A stretch of 35,893 bases of DNA from Streptomyces turgidiscabies Car8 (GTDB lineage: Bacteria; Actinomycetota; Actinomycetes; Streptomycetales; Streptomycetaceae), in assembly GCF_000331005.1 (NCBI RefSeq), contig NZ_AEJB01000103.1:1-35893 (forward strand). The letters are read 5' to 3'. Made by a program: the position numbers and the translations under genes. This document shows positions 16,417-26,058 of the stretch, piece by piece. Numbering within the stretch: position 1 is the stretch's first letter; every line of letters begins with the position of its first letter. The notes under the pieces were generated by a model. That model was not told the origin of the DNA. It did no database searches and saw nothing but the letters and a program-made list of their open reading frames with translations.

Positions 16417-16635
16417 GCGGCGGTGCGGCACTGCGGTCGCGACGCCCGTCACACAGGCCGCGCCGAAGGTCGGCTGCCCGCTCCGCCTGCCGTCGAAGGA
16501 GCGACTCGACATGTTCTGCGGCTTCTTTCGGAAGGCCGGGCGACGGTTGGGCAGGCCGGTGTCGATGGATCCGGAGGGTGGCTGCGGCTGAGGCTGGAAA
16601 TTCGTGGAGGGTGCCGTCGCGGAGCAGGATCCGGG

Positions 16636-17565
16636 TCAGCCTCCGAGGCGGTGTGCGAGGTGGAGCAGATCTGCCAGGCGCAGCACGCGTCCGTCGAAGC
16701 CCGGGAGGGGGACATGGAGCGGCTGGGTCCAGTGAGCGGGGATGGCATCCAGCCCGTAGTGCGCCCCCGCGAGGCCTCCGGTCACCGCGGCCACGGTGTC
16801 CGTGTCACCGCCGAGGTCGATCGCCGCGCGTATCGCGTGCTCGAAGCTGGTCGTGGTGCGCAGGGCCCAGAGGGCGGAGCCCAGGCAGGGCCAGACGGCA
16901 CCGTTGAACTCGGTCGCCTGATCAGGGTGCCAGTCGGGCGAGAGGACCGCGGCGTAGCGCCCGCGGTGGTCGGGGTGGATGAGAGCCAGGATGTCCGGGA
17001 GCGCGACAAGGGGGTCGGTCCCCTCGATTGTGACGCGGACGAGTTCGTGGAAGATCGCGGTCCCTTCCCAGGCCGCGCGGTCACCATGGGTGAGGGCGGC
17101 GATGCGGCGGGCCGCGTCCATGGTGGCTTCCTGGCCGGCGGCAGCGAAGTAGACGGCGGAGGTCGATGCCCGCATCAAGGAGCCGTTTCCCGCTGCCCGT
17201 TGGTTGACCTGGAAATGGATCGCGGCGGCGAGGTCCCAGGGCATGCCGTTGGTCAGGACGTCTTCGGTCTGTAGGCCGATGTCCTTCGGTTCTGACGCTG
17301 CCCACCGTCGGAAGCGGGCGAAGATGTCCGGGAGATCCAGTCCGCCCCGATCCAGCAGCGACTCCGCGACCAGGACGGCCATCTGCGTGTCGTCAGTGGC
17401 CTCCCCGGGGTCCCACCCACCGCCGCCGCACATCTCGCCACCGGCACCGGGCGCGGGAAACCGCGCGGAGAACGCTCCCTGGGGACCGAACTCGAAGGGG
17501 CCGCCCAGTGCGTCACCCACCGCCGAGCCGACGACCGCGCCGGCGGCCCGCTGAATCCGCTTCAT
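16636..17565 (-). CDS. ADP-ribosylglycohydrolase (DraG-like)
   Basis: 309-residue enzyme of the ADP-ribosylglycohydrolase family, which removes ADP-ribose from proteins or small molecules using two Mg ions. Metal-binding motifs are present: EATDDTQM (Thr57-Asp58-Asp59) near the N-terminus and AIDLGGDTDTVAAVTGG (Asp254-Asp256-Thr257) near the C-terminus. Opening RAAGAVVGSAVGDALGGPFE is typical. The ATG at 17563-17565 begins the conserved first helix; no strong ribosome site is visible, so it may be leaderless. No ADP-ribosyltransferase gene is adjacent. Intracellular; target unknown. The opposite strand has long open frames here, which are shadows. Confidence 0.92.
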   Translation of the reverse strand: MKRIQRAAGAVVGSAVGDALGGPFEFGPQGAFSARFPAPGAGGEMCGGGGWDPGEATDDTQMAVLVAESLLDRGGLDLPDIFARFRRWAASEPKDIGLQTEDVLTNGMPWDLAAAIHFQVNQRAAGNGSLMRASTSAVYFAAAGQEATMDAARRIAALTHGDRAAWEGTAIFHELVRVTIEGTDPLVALPDILALIHPDHRGRYAAVLSPDWHPDQATEFNGAVWPCLGSALWALRTTTSFEHAIRAAIDLGGDTDTVAAVTGGLAGAHYGLDAIPAHWTQPLHVPLPGFDGRVLRLADLLHLAHRLGG

Positions 17566-18015
17566 TCGCGCAGGGTATCTGCACCGAGCCGACAGGCACG
17601 CGGCCCCAGGTGGCCGCTGCGGCGCCCAACTGGTGGCGGGGAACGTCGAATCCGTTGGGCTGGGGCCTGGCCGATCTGGCGCCGTCGGAACTCGACCCGG
17701 TGGAGGGCATCAAGTCGTAGTCGCGCGCGGCCGCTTCTCATCCACACCGGTGAGGAAGGGGGTGGTATTTCAGTGCTCCCCACGCCGGTCGGAAAGGTGG
17801 CCGTGAAGCTGAAGTCGCCGAGCAGCCTCGGCTACGTACCGGGTCTCGTCCGAGTTTGCCGAACCCTGCGCTTTTCCGACGGCACGAGCGACACGGTGAC
17901 CTGGCACCCTCCGCCCGGCGGGACGACGCCCGAGTGGAAGTCCCGCGCCTGACGCGGCGGTACGGAACCTCGCGAGGAGGCTCCGCGCCAACGTCAACGA
18001 GTCATGCCGCCGGGC
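17566..18015. other. Stretch without recognised genes
   Basis: 450 bases. A short plus-strand frame ends with WWRGTSNPLGWGLADLAPSE near 17710, but it has no proper start and no family I know. The rest shows no supportable frame, RNA or repeat. It separates the ADP-ribosylglycohydrolase from the 3' end of the broken peptidase. Confidence 0.4.
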
Positions 18016-19650
18016 TCAGAAGCGGTCCGGGACACGCTCAGGGAGCGGAGAGCCGGGGAGTACGTCCCGCCTCTGGCCCTTCCGCGACTCCTCGTTCGAC
18101 TCGGCCGTCGCCTCGCAGGTCACGTCCTCCGCCGGGAGGTTGCCGGTGAGGAGGTAGCCGGTCACCGTATCGTCCGTACACGCGTTGCCGTTCGGGTAGA
18201 CGCCATGCCCCTCGCCACCGAGAACGGTGACCATTTTCGAGCCCTTCAGGTCCGCGTGCAGCGCCTGACCGCTGGGCAGCGGGGTCTGCGAGTCCCACTC
18301 GTTCTGGACGACCAGGGAGCCGACCCTGTTGTTCACCTTGGTCATCGGCTCCACGGACTTGTCCCAGAAGGCACAGGGCTTGATGCTGGAGGTGAAGTCA
18401 CCGAAGAGCGGGAAACGGCCTTTGTCCTCGATGGCATCCTGCCGGTAACTCTCGGGATCGCGGGACCACGCGGCCGAGTTGTCGCCGCACACGACAGTCC
18501 AGAAACTTGCCGTCCCGTTGTCGGACGGTGCCTCGGCGGCACCTGAGGCCGTGGTCGTCTCGGATCGGACGAACGCCGCGAGCTTCCTCGCGGAGGCGGG
18601 CTTGCCGGCCGCGGCCTACTTCAGCTCCACCATCGCCTCGGTGGCGTACTGCGGGCTGAAGACCGCCGCGCGCATACCGCTGCGGATGTCGTCGCCGGTG
18701 GTCGGCTGCCCCTCCACCTCGATGGGCCTGTCATCGGCCTGCGCGACCAGATCCCAGAATGTCCGGTCGACCTTCTTGGGGGTGTCACCCAGGCTGTACT
18801 TCTCCGATCGCGCGGCGGCCCACTCCGTCCACCGGTCGAACGCGGGCTCGGCGCCCTCGGCCCACCACTGGATCATCCCTCGCCAGGCGCGTGCCGGATC
18901 GACCGCGCTGTCCAGCACGAAACGGTCCGCCCGGTCAGGGAAGAGCTGGGTGTAGACGGCACCCAGGTAGGTGCCGTACGAGTAGCCGAGGTACGAGATC
19001 TTCTTCTCACCGAGGACGGCCCGGATCAGATCCATGTCGCGGGCGGTATTGCGCGTGGTGATGTGCGGGAGTGTCCCGCCTGCCTTCTCCTTGCACTTGG
19101 CGGCGATGTCGCGTACCCAAACGACGTCCTTGTCGAACGTCTCCTCTTTGTAGGGCCTCAGCCAGTTGTCGTCCTGCGGCTCCAGGCCGCAGGAGACCGG
19201 GCTGCTCTGTCCCACACCGCGCGGGTCGAAGCCGATCAGGTCGAACTTCTGCTGTGCGGACTCGGGGAGTTTCTCCTGCATGCCCAGCGGCGTGTAGAGC
19301 CCCCGCCCGCCCGGTCCGCCGGGATTGGAGAGCAGGACGCCGTGCCGTTTGCCGGGCGCGGTGCTCTTGATCCGGGATATGGCCAGGCTGATCTGTTTGC
19401 CGCTGGGGACCCGGTAGTCCAGCGGGACCCTGATCGCGGCGCACTGGAACTCGGCCGGTGAGTCGGCCTCGCAGCGCTTCCACTGCGGCTTCTGCTTCAC
19501 ATACCCCTCCAGCGCGCTCTGGGCGGTGGATAAGGAAGCGGTTGAGGGGGCGATGGTCGGAGCGGCGGTGGCCGTCGAGGGGGCAAGCACGGGAGTCAGT
19601 GTTGACGCGACACCTACTGCTACCAGGGGTATGAGACGTCGTCTGCGCAC
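18016..19650 (-). pseudogene. Secreted S33 tripeptidyl aminopeptidase gene with internal TAG
   Basis: Full-length frame of about 544 codons with one in-frame TAG at 18616-18618 (codon 345). It would encode an exported alpha/beta hydrolase that cleaves tripeptides from protein N-termini, as in Streptomyces SlpD/SlpE and Tap-type peptidases. Signal peptide MRRRRLIPLVAVGVASTLTP; SNPGGPGG oxyanion block; DPRGVGQS; nucleophile Ser224 in GYSYGTYLG. After the TAG the same frame continues with FWTVVCGDNSAAW, SLVVQNEWDSQTPL (Asp region) and LGGEGHGVY (His), so the triad is split. The stop would leave a 344-residue product without Asp and His. The start GTG 19648-19650 has GAAGGA upstream. A recent nonsense change is the simplest reading. 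Confidence 0.8.
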
Positions 19651-20373
19651 GATATCGATCCTTCCGGTCTTGTGTTCGGACGGGAAAGATCTTGCAGGAA
19701 TCGATCACGCACGCGGATCCCCCGCTGGGTCGCACCTCCCGTCAACCTCCGGGATGACACAACAGCCCAGCGTGATACCCGAGTTGTAGGGGTAGTCCGT
19801 TCTCTCCGAGGCCCGCACCGGCGAGGTCGCCACGAGAGCCGTCGGCCGGGGTACCGCGTCGGCCATGGGGCTCCGCGTGGTCCGGCGATGCGGACGGACA
19901 AGCTCGCCGTCGACTACCAGGGCGCGCCTCCCAGTCATCCTGACCTGTGAATGACGCCGAGCAACAGCCGTGGCAGGCAGCTCGGTTGATGGACGACAAG
20001 CCGGCTCTGCTCTCCCGTACAGAGTTCTCCTGGAAGCCGGCTAGACAGGGAATTTTCCCCCGCAGCAGATGGTCCCTGCGCCGTCACCCGACGGGGTGCT
20101 TCACCTCAGCGCGTCCCGCACGGCCCTGCTGAAGCGCATGTGGCACCGGAGACAGGAGGCAGGCTCCGGGGCGGAGCATGCCCAGTGTGCTGGGCATGCT
20201 CTTCGGGATGACGACCTCGCCGTGGACCAGGGGGCGGCTCATGGAGCGCGAAGGCGAGCCGTCCCGGTTCCGGTGTCGTGTGGTCTGCCGTCGTGGTCGC
20301 CCACTGTCCGCAACGGATCGCACCGAAACCGGCGGTGCCACTGGTACGGGCGAATCTGGACCGACACCGGGAA
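19651..20373. other. 723-base stretch without recognised genes
   Basis: Holds the leader of the peptidase gene on its left. I found no frame with family resemblance on either strand, though short open frames exist, for example a minus-strand one around 19705-19938 and a plus-strand one around 20178-20387. No tRNA, array or long inverted repeat noticed. The right edge is the 3' side of the desaturase gene. Confidence 0.4.
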
Positions 20374-21492
20374 TCAGGCCGCGATGAGCTCCTGCTCGCG
20401 GTCAGGCGTCTTGACCTTGGGCTTCTTGTTCGGCAGCGAGAGCCGGAAGACCTTGTGCCACGCCGAGAACACCTGCTTGGGCAGGGGCCCGGTGACGTAC
20501 TCCAGCTCGTACTTCTCGAACAGCGCGCGCACCTTCACCGCGACCTCGGCGTACCGGTTGCTCGGCAGGTCCGGGAACAGGTGGTGCTCGATCTGGTGCG
20601 ACAGGTTGCCGGTCATGAAGTGCATGGCCTTGCTGCCGCTGATGTTCGCCGAACCCATCATCTGGCGCAGGTACCACTGGCCGCGCGTCTCGCCCTTGAT
20701 CGACCGGCGCTCGAAGACCTGCACGCCCTCGGGGAAGTGCCCGCACATGATCACCGAGTGGGTCCAGAGGTTGCGGACCAGGTTCGCGGTGAACGTGGCG
20801 GCGAGCGTGGTGAGGAACGACGGGCCCGACAGCAGCGGGTGGATCACGTAGTCCTTGAGCACCTGCTTGCGGATCTTGCGGCCCACCGCCTTGGCCCGCG
20901 CGCGGAACTCCGGGTTCTTGCGGCGGCGCTTCTGCAGGTTCTTGCCGAGCTCCAGGTCGTACGCGGCGATGCCGTACTCGAAGAAGCAGGCGTTGATGAA
21001 GTTCCACAGCGGCTGGCCGAGGTGGAACGGGTGCCACCTCTGGTCCTCGTCGACGCGCATGATGCCGTAGCCGAGGTCGTTGTCCTTGCCGATCACGTTG
21101 GTGTACGTGTGGTGCAGCTCGTTGTGCGAGTGCTTCCACTGCTCGGCCGGCGAGACGTGATCCCAGTCCCAGGTGGTGGAGTGGATCTTCGGGTCCCGCA
21201 TCCAGTCCCACTGGCCGTGCAGGACGTTGTGGCCGATCTCCATGTTCTCCATGATCTTCGCCACGGACAGACCTGCGGTGCCGATGAGCCACGCGGGCGG
21301 GAAGATCGAGAACAGCAGCACGCCCCTGCTGACCAGCTCGAGCTTGCGCTGTGCCGAGATGACCTTGCGGATGTAGGCGGCGTCCTTCTCGCCGCGGCCG
21401 GCGATCACCTCGTCGCGGATCGCGTCCAGCTCGCGGCCGAGCTCCTCGATCTGCTCCGCGGTCAGGTGGGCGGTGGGGTCGATGGCGGTCAA
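20374..21492 (-). CDS. Membrane fatty acid (acyl-CoA) desaturase
   Basis: 372-residue di-iron membrane desaturase that introduces a double bond into fatty acyl chains. Three histidine boxes bind the iron: GHNVLHGQ (His88 and His92), HNELHH (from His123) and HQIEHH in the C-terminal part. Hydrophobic segments lie around ELVSRGVLLFSIFPPAWLIG and SFLTTLAATFTANL. The start is probably TTG at 21490-21492 with GTAGGAA upstream, giving MTAIDPTAHL; other starts overlap the upstream gene. It follows the reductase gene by seven bases, so they form one operon. The pair resembles mycobacterial DesA3 and its reductase Rv3230c, where electrons pass from NADPH through the reductase 2Fe-2S centre to the desaturase. 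Confidence 0.92.
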   Translation of the reverse strand: MTAIDPTAHLTAEQIEELGRELDAIRDEVIAGRGEKDAAYIRKVISAQRKLELVSRGVLLFSIFPPAWLIGTAGLSVAKIMENMEIGHNVLHGQWDWMRDPKIHSTTWDWDHVSPAEQWKHSHNELHHTYTNVIGKDNDLGYGIMRVDEDQRWHPFHLGQPLWNFINACFFEYGIAAYDLELGKNLQKRRRKNPEFRARAKAVGRKIRKQVLKDYVIHPLLSGPSFLTTLAATFTANLVRNLWTHSVIMCGHFPEGVQVFERRSIKGETRGQWYLRQMMGSANISGSKAMHFMTGNLSHQIEHHLFPDLPSNRYAEVAVKVRALFEKYELEYVTGPLPKQVFSAWHKVFRLSLPNKKPKVKTPDREQELIAA

Positions 21493-21499
21493 GGTGTTC

Positions 21500-22555
21500 C
21501 TACCGTTCGATGTCGCAGGGGCCCGCCGCGGCGGACACGCAGGTCTGAATGAGGACGCCCGGCTCGGCCTCGGTGATCTCGCCGGTGCGCAGGTCACGGA
21601 CGGCGCCCGCGTTGAGCGGCGTGACGCAGCCGAAGCAGATGCCCATGCGGCACCCGGACGGCATGAGCACGCCGGCCTCCTCGCCGACGTCCAGCAACGG
21701 CGTGGCGCCGTCCGCGTCGACCGTCTTGCCGGTGGTGCTGAACGTGACCTCGCCACCCTCGCCGGCGACGACGACGCCGGGACGGAAGCGTTCGGTGTGC
21801 AGGCGCTCTTGGACGCCGTGTTCGCTCCAGTGCTTTTCGGCGGCGTCGAGCAGGCCCGCGGGCCCGCAGGCCCAGGTCTCACGCTCGGCCCAGTCGGGTA
21901 CGAGTTCGTCGAGACGGGCGATGTCGAGCGTGCCGTCGGTGTCGGTGTGCAGTTCGGTGAGACGCAGCTTCTTGTCCGCGACCAGGTCGTGCAGATCGCT
22001 GCGGAAGATCACGTCCTGGGGCCGCGGCGCGGAGTGGACCATGACGACGTCGTCGAACTCGGTGTCGCGCAGCATGCCCATCACCGGCGTGATGCCACTG
22101 CCGGCCGTCAGGTAGAGCACCTTGGCGGGCTTGGCCTCCGGCAGCACGAAGTCACCGGTCGCCTGGTCGAGGTGGATCAGGGTGCCCGGTTTCGCCCCGC
22201 GGACCAGGTGGTTGCTGACCTTGCCGTCCGGGATCGCCTTCACGGTGATCGTGACGCGGCCGTCCTGGCGGTCTGTCGGGGAGGTGACCGAGTAGGCACG
22301 CCACAGACGCACCCCGTCGACGTCGACCCCGATGCGCACGTACTGACCGGCTGTGTGGCCGCGCCAGCCCCGCCCCGGTCTGATCACGATGGTCGCGGCG
22401 TCGCCCGTCTCGGGGTGCACGGCCTCGATGCGCCCACGCAGGTCGGCGCCCGCACGCAGTGGGCTGACCAGGTCGAGGTAGTCCGACGGCAGCAGCGGCG
22501 TCGTGACCATCTCCAGCAGTTTCCACGCCCTACTGCGGAGGGCTGCACTCGTCAT
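21500..22555 (-). CDS. Ferredoxin-NADP type reductase with 2Fe-2S domain, desaturase partner
   Basis: 351-residue electron-transfer protein. The FAD-binding barrel contains LWRAYSVTSPTDRQDG, the NAD(P)-binding domain has LTAGSGITPVMGML and WACGPAGLLDAAE, and the C-terminal plant-type ferredoxin domain holds the cluster cysteines in SGCRMGICFGCVTPL (C-x4-C-x2-C) and IQTCVSA. It matches the domain order of Rv3230c-like oxidoreductases. ATG at 22553-22555 with GGAG upstream. It is the first gene of the desaturase operon and is divergent from the PucR-type regulator, 86 bases away. Cytosolic, acting at the membrane with the desaturase. Confidence 0.93.
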   Translation of the reverse strand: MTSAALRSRAWKLLEMVTTPLLPSDYLDLVSPLRAGADLRGRIEAVHPETGDAATIVIRPGRGWRGHTAGQYVRIGVDVDGVRLWRAYSVTSPTDRQDGRVTITVKAIPDGKVSNHLVRGAKPGTLIHLDQATGDFVLPEAKPAKVLYLTAGSGITPVMGMLRDTEFDDVVMVHSAPRPQDVIFRSDLHDLVADKKLRLTELHTDTDGTLDIARLDELVPDWAERETWACGPAGLLDAAEKHWSEHGVQERLHTERFRPGVVVAGEGGEVTFSTTGKTVDADGATPLLDVGEEAGVLMPSGCRMGICFGCVTPLNAGAVRDLRTGEITEAEPGVLIQTCVSAAAGPCDIER

Positions 22556-22586
22556 GACTCCAGCTTGATGCGCCGCAGGGCGTAAA

Positions 22587-22638
22587 GTCCTGTCCGTAGG
22601 ACGTAAATCTGGTCGGCTGAATTGTTCGCAGGGAACAA
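22587..22638. promoter_or_regulatory. Two inverted repeats in the desaturase/regulator gap
   Basis: GTCCT at 22587-22591 pairs with AGGAC at 22598-22602 (six-base spacer). TTGTTC at 22622-22627 pairs perfectly with GAACAA at 22633-22638 around GCAGG, four bases before the regulator ATG, overlapping its ribosome site. Both lie in the 86-base divergent gap and are candidate operators for the PucR-type protein. Binding is inferred from position and symmetry. Confidence 0.5.
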
Positions 22639-22641
22639 AAA

Positions 22642-23781
22642 ATGAGTCATGCAATCCGGAGGGCCACCGAACTGGCCCTGGATGAGACGACGGTCACCGT
22701 ACTTCGGGCCACGCTGAAGACCACTGCCGACGAGGTCGTCCAGGCGATCATCGACGAGGTCCCTCCCTACGCCAACGCTCTGTCGGGAAGCATGGGCGGC
22801 ACCATCCGCCGAGCCGTCCGTACCGCCCTGGGGCACTACCTGGACCTCGCGAGCGGGAACGTCACGGGCGGCGACGCCGGTGACGCGGCCTACGAGCTGG
22901 GCCGTGGCGAGGTGCGCGACGGCCGTTCGATGGACGCCCTCCTCAGCGCCTACCGCGTCGGCGCCCGCGTGGCCTGGCGATGTCTGGCCGCCGGTGCCGT
23001 ACCCGCGGGTCTGCCCGCCGCCGAGGTCGCCAAGTTCGCCGAACTGACCTTCGCCTACATCGACGAGCTCTCCGCCGCGAGCGCCGCGGGCCACGCCGAC
23101 GAACTGGCCGCCCGGGGCCGGGCTCATGAGCGCCATCTGGAACAACTGGTCCGCGACCTCCTCGCCGACGCGAGCCCGGACGTGCTGCTGGCCTCTGTTC
23201 AACGGGCCGCGTGGCAGCCTCCGGTTTCGCTGACCGCGGTCCTGCTCCCCGCCGACCAGGCCCGGCCCGCCTACCGCGTGCTCGACCCGAGCACCCTCGT
23301 CCTCGACGATCTGCCGGACACCACCGGTGTGCTGCTCGTCCCCGATGCCGACCGACCGCATCTGTTGAGGCAGCTGACCGGCCGCACCGCCGTGGTCGGC
23401 CCGGCCCGGCCATGGACTCGTGCGTCCGCCTCGTACGCACGAGCCGTCCGCGCGCGTTCCCTCTCCGCTGATATCCGGGACACCGAGGAGCACCTCCCCG
23501 AGCTGGTGCTGAGCGCCGACGCGGACGCGTTCGCAGACCTGCGTGCCCGGGCCCTCGCACCGTTGCGGGCCCTGCCTGCCGCGACCGCGCGGCGGCTGGA
23601 GGAGACGTTGCGGGCGTGGTTGCTGCACCAGGGCAGACGGGACGAGGTGGCGGCGGCGCTGTTCGTCCATCCCCAGACCGTCCGGTACCGCATGTCGCAG
23701 CTGCGAGAGCTGTTTCCGGATCTCGCCTCACCGCACCGGGTCCTCGAACTGACGATGGCAGTCGGTCTTCAGGCCGGCTGA
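22642..23781 (+). CDS. PucR-type transcriptional regulator
   Basis: 379-residue regulator. The N-terminal half (ATLKTTADEVVQAIIDEVPP, LLSAYRVGARVAWRCLAAG) is the sensor-like region seen in Streptomyces PucR-family proteins without a known ligand. The C-terminal 70 residues are the PucR helix-turn-helix: EETLRAWLLHQGRRDEVAAAL and VHPQTVRYRMSQLRELF. ATG at 22642 with AGGGA upstream. It is divergent from the desaturase operon, and in relatives such proteins control membrane lipid desaturation genes; here control is inferred from position and the palindromes in the gap. Confidence 0.9.
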   Translation: MSHAIRRATELALDETTVTVLRATLKTTADEVVQAIIDEVPPYANALSGSMGGTIRRAVRTALGHYLDLASGNVTGGDAGDAAYELGRGEVRDGRSMDALLSAYRVGARVAWRCLAAGAVPAGLPAAEVAKFAELTFAYIDELSAASAAGHADELAARGRAHERHLEQLVRDLLADASPDVLLASVQRAAWQPPVSLTAVLLPADQARPAYRVLDPSTLVLDDLPDTTGVLLVPDADRPHLLRQLTGRTAVVGPARPWTRASASYARAVRARSLSADIRDTEEHLPELVLSADADAFADLRARALAPLRALPAATARRLEETLRAWLLHQGRRDEVAAALFVHPQTVRYRMSQLRELFPDLASPHRVLELTMAVGLQAG

Positions 23782-23989
23782 CTCGTTCTCGCCGTCCAGG
23801 ACCGTGTCCGCGAGCGGTCCGGGAATCGTGACGTGGGGGAGGGGGGTCGGGAGGGGTGGTGGGTTTGGCGAGGGGGTCGACGCGGATGGCCTGGAGGGAC
23901 ATCTGCACGCCGAGTGCACACGCCAGCCCGCACCCCGTGCGGTAAGGGCGTCGAAGGTGTCCTCAACGGCGTCTGGCGCCCCTGCATCC

Positions 23990-24416
23990 GGGGGCGCCTC
24001 CGGTCCTGGAGCTCGGCAGATACCCGACCGAGTGCGACCTCCACCTCAACGGTCGCGCGCTGCTCCTCATCTCTCGTACTTCTGCTGGAACACCCCGGTC
24101 CCGCTGGCAGACCCCGACCTGCCGCCCGCAATGCCTCCATCCCATCCGCCACTTGCCCGCCGCCACCCAGCACGCCGACGGCCACGCACCCCTGCACGCC
24201 TGCTCGGCACCACCCGCACCGTCATCCCGCGGGCCGCGGCCACCGGAGCCACCACCACTGAGGCCACCCGGCACGCCGGTGTCCCCTCCCACGACCGCGA
24301 GCCATCACACGACGGTCCTGCGCGACGCCCGCCTGATCACCAGCCACCGCCACGCCGACACAGTGCTATACGCCCTGACACCCCTGGGGGCGCCCCTGCT
24401 GCAACAGAACGGATGA
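23990..24416 (+). pseudogene. Degenerate ArsR-type winged-helix regulator
   Basis: Family text is spread over three frames. LNGRALLLIS and SYFCWNTPVPLADPDLPP correspond to the mid-domain; LLGTTRTVIPRAAATGATTTE is the first recognition helix; then TASHHTTVLRDARLITSHRH and ADTVLYALTPLGAPLLQQNG give the recognition helix, wing and exact C-terminal end. At least two frameshifts separate them. The upstream ligand domain is not recognisable. It is a dead gene. Confidence 0.6.
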
Positions 24417-25152
24417 TGGCATCGCGGCCACTGCCCCTGTTCGGCGCACCGGCACGGCTCGACACCGGGATAGCCGTGAGCCGCTCGGGCTCGGCGTGGC
24501 GATCGGCATGACGGTGATCGAGCGCGGGCATGCTCACCCAGGTCGCCGACGGAAGCGTCCTCGCCCAGTTCGATGCTTTTCGCCACAGCTGCGTCAGCCG
24601 CCGCGGCGCGGGGGAGCCTGGCCACCGCACCCCGCTGCGGTCGAGGCGCCTTCCACTGGGGCCAGGCCGAGGACTACTGCATGGAGTTCCGGAGTCGGCG
24701 CCACACTCAGGTACAACAACGGTGGCTGGATCACCCGCAGCTCCGGCAGCCACCGAGAAGCGATCAACACCGGAGGCTCACAGTCGGCCGACTTCTTCGC
24801 GACGGTGAACGGAGCAGACCCAGTCCGTCGCCGAACTCGCGATCGCGCCTGCCTTGAGCACCTGATCCCCCCTTCGTTCGAGCGCTCCCCTGACAGGCCA
24901 GGCACAGTCCGGGCCCCGCTCCGCGCGTGCGTCGCTGCTCGCCCGGCGCGGCGCCTGCCTGGCCGCCGGAGCGGGACGCCGTACCGGTCGTCCCCACGTC
25001 TAGGGCTGAAAGAGGGGGACGACGGAGATCAGCGGTCCCAGGTTCCGTCAACCGGAGATTTTATTCTCTCTCTCGTCCGGGGTGATTTTTCGGATAGCGT
25101 ATGTCGGCGCCCACCAGTGGCGCTCTGCAAAAGATTCGGTGGAGGCAAAGAC
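24417..25152. other. 736-base stretch without recognised genes
   Basis: No supportable coding frame on either strand; a plus-strand frame runs open but has no family resemblance. From about 25040 the base composition becomes clearly more A/T-rich (for example GATTTTATTCTCTCTCTCG), which is probably the promoter and leader of the secreted protein at 25153. GGAGG is present just before that start. Confidence 0.4.
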
Positions 25153-25689
25153 ATGCACTTACGGTTCCTTACTGTTTCGGCAATCCTCGCGCTCGGTGGT
25201 CCGGCTGTTGCGCTCGGCCACGCTGCACCGGCGATGGCGGCATCGTCCGGAGTGGCGGCGCCGTCTGCCCTGACGGAACTTCCCGCCGCCATCAATCCGA
25301 GCGGCGGTGTGCCGGCTCAACCTCAGGGAACCACGCTGGTCCAGGTCGGTTTCCTGTCTCAGCTCGATTACTCGTTCGTGGCAGGGCAGCCTACGGCCGC
25401 CGCACAGATCTTCAATTTCCTGCCGCGAGGCGTGGCATACGGCTTGGGTGCGGACACGAACGATGTCGTGGTCGCGCAGTTACGTCCGTTGGACACCACT
25501 GACACCCTTGGATACATCACCACCGTCGCACTGCTGTATATCCCGTCAAATGACGTGGACCCTCTACAACGGGCGCTCCTTAATAGCGGGTCACCGCTGT
25601 ATAACAACCCGGACAGCCGGGTCACGGCATTGATGTCTCATATTTCGCCCGAAATTCCCCCTATACCTGCACCGCAACCGCTTGACTGA
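25153..25689 (+). CDS. Secreted protein resembling a fungal cell-surface domain
   Basis: 178 residues. MHLRFLTVSAILALGGPAVA with AAPAMAA following is a signal peptide. The mature part carries TTLVQVGFLSQLDYSFV, AAAQIFNFLPRGVAYGLGAD, then VVAQLRPLDTTDTLGYITTV and ALLYIPSNDVDPLQ and SPLYNNPDSRVTALMSHI. I recall this order of motifs (AQIF-LP-G-AYGLG, then LGYITT-A--YIPS, then YNNP) in the extracellular part of ascomycete surface proteins, not in bacteria. The gene has lower G+C than its surroundings: 58% over 25321-25380. GGTGGAGG precedes the ATG. It stands alone, followed by transposase remnants. Transfer from a fungus or an unrecognised shared family are both possible. Function unknown. Confidence 0.7.
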   Translation: MHLRFLTVSAILALGGPAVALGHAAPAMAASSGVAAPSALTELPAAINPSGGVPAQPQGTTLVQVGFLSQLDYSFVAGQPTAAAQIFNFLPRGVAYGLGADTNDVVVAQLRPLDTTDTLGYITTVALLYIPSNDVDPLQRALLNSGSPLYNNPDSRVTALMSHISPEIPPIPAPQPLD

Positions 25690-25864
25690 TTTGGCACTGT
25701 GATGGCGTCTCGCTGTGTGGTGGAGAGATCTCCGTGATCGAGTGCGCGGGTTCTGCTCCCTCGGGTGCGCCGTCTGCCAATGGCTGATCCCGGCTCGACT
25801 GGCAGGCCACCGTGCAACTGTCCCTGAGCGAACGGGCAGTTCAACCCCAGGGGGTGCACGGTGG

Positions 25865-26056
25865 TTTTGTGCTCGCATGACCTACGTCGCCTGCTTGAGT
25901 CCCGTTCGTCCGACGGTTTTGAACCCGTCCGCGAGGTCGCCGAGCGGCTGCTGCAGGAACTGATCGAGGCCGAGGTCGCCTCCGCAATCGCCGCCGAGTG
26001 GAGCGAACACACCGACACCCGCACCACCTGGCGCAACGGCCACCGGGACAAGACGG
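25865..26056 (+). mobile_element. IS256-family transposase, N-terminal part (interrupted)
   Basis: DLRRLLESRSSDGFEPVREV, then AERLLQELIEAEVASAIAAE, then HTDTRTTWRNGHRDKT is the N-terminal portion of an IS256 (Transposase_mut) protein. It breaks exactly after GHRDKT at 26055, where the cassette begins, and continues at 27605. The element's own left terminal repeat could lie in 25690-25860, where I see nothing distinctive. Confidence 0.8.
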
Positions 26057-26058
26057 TT

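Noticed and set aside
16423..17274. 283-residue plus-strand frame
   Set aside because: Antisense shadow of the ADP-ribosylglycohydrolase gene.
18616..18618. TAG read as pyrrolysine or programmed read-through
   Set aside because: No supporting element seen and the peptidase family does not use it; a nonsense mutation is simpler.
24496..25152. N-terminal extension of the secreted protein at 25153
   Set aside because: The open frame upstream lacks family text; the signal peptide and GGAGG fix the start at 25153.
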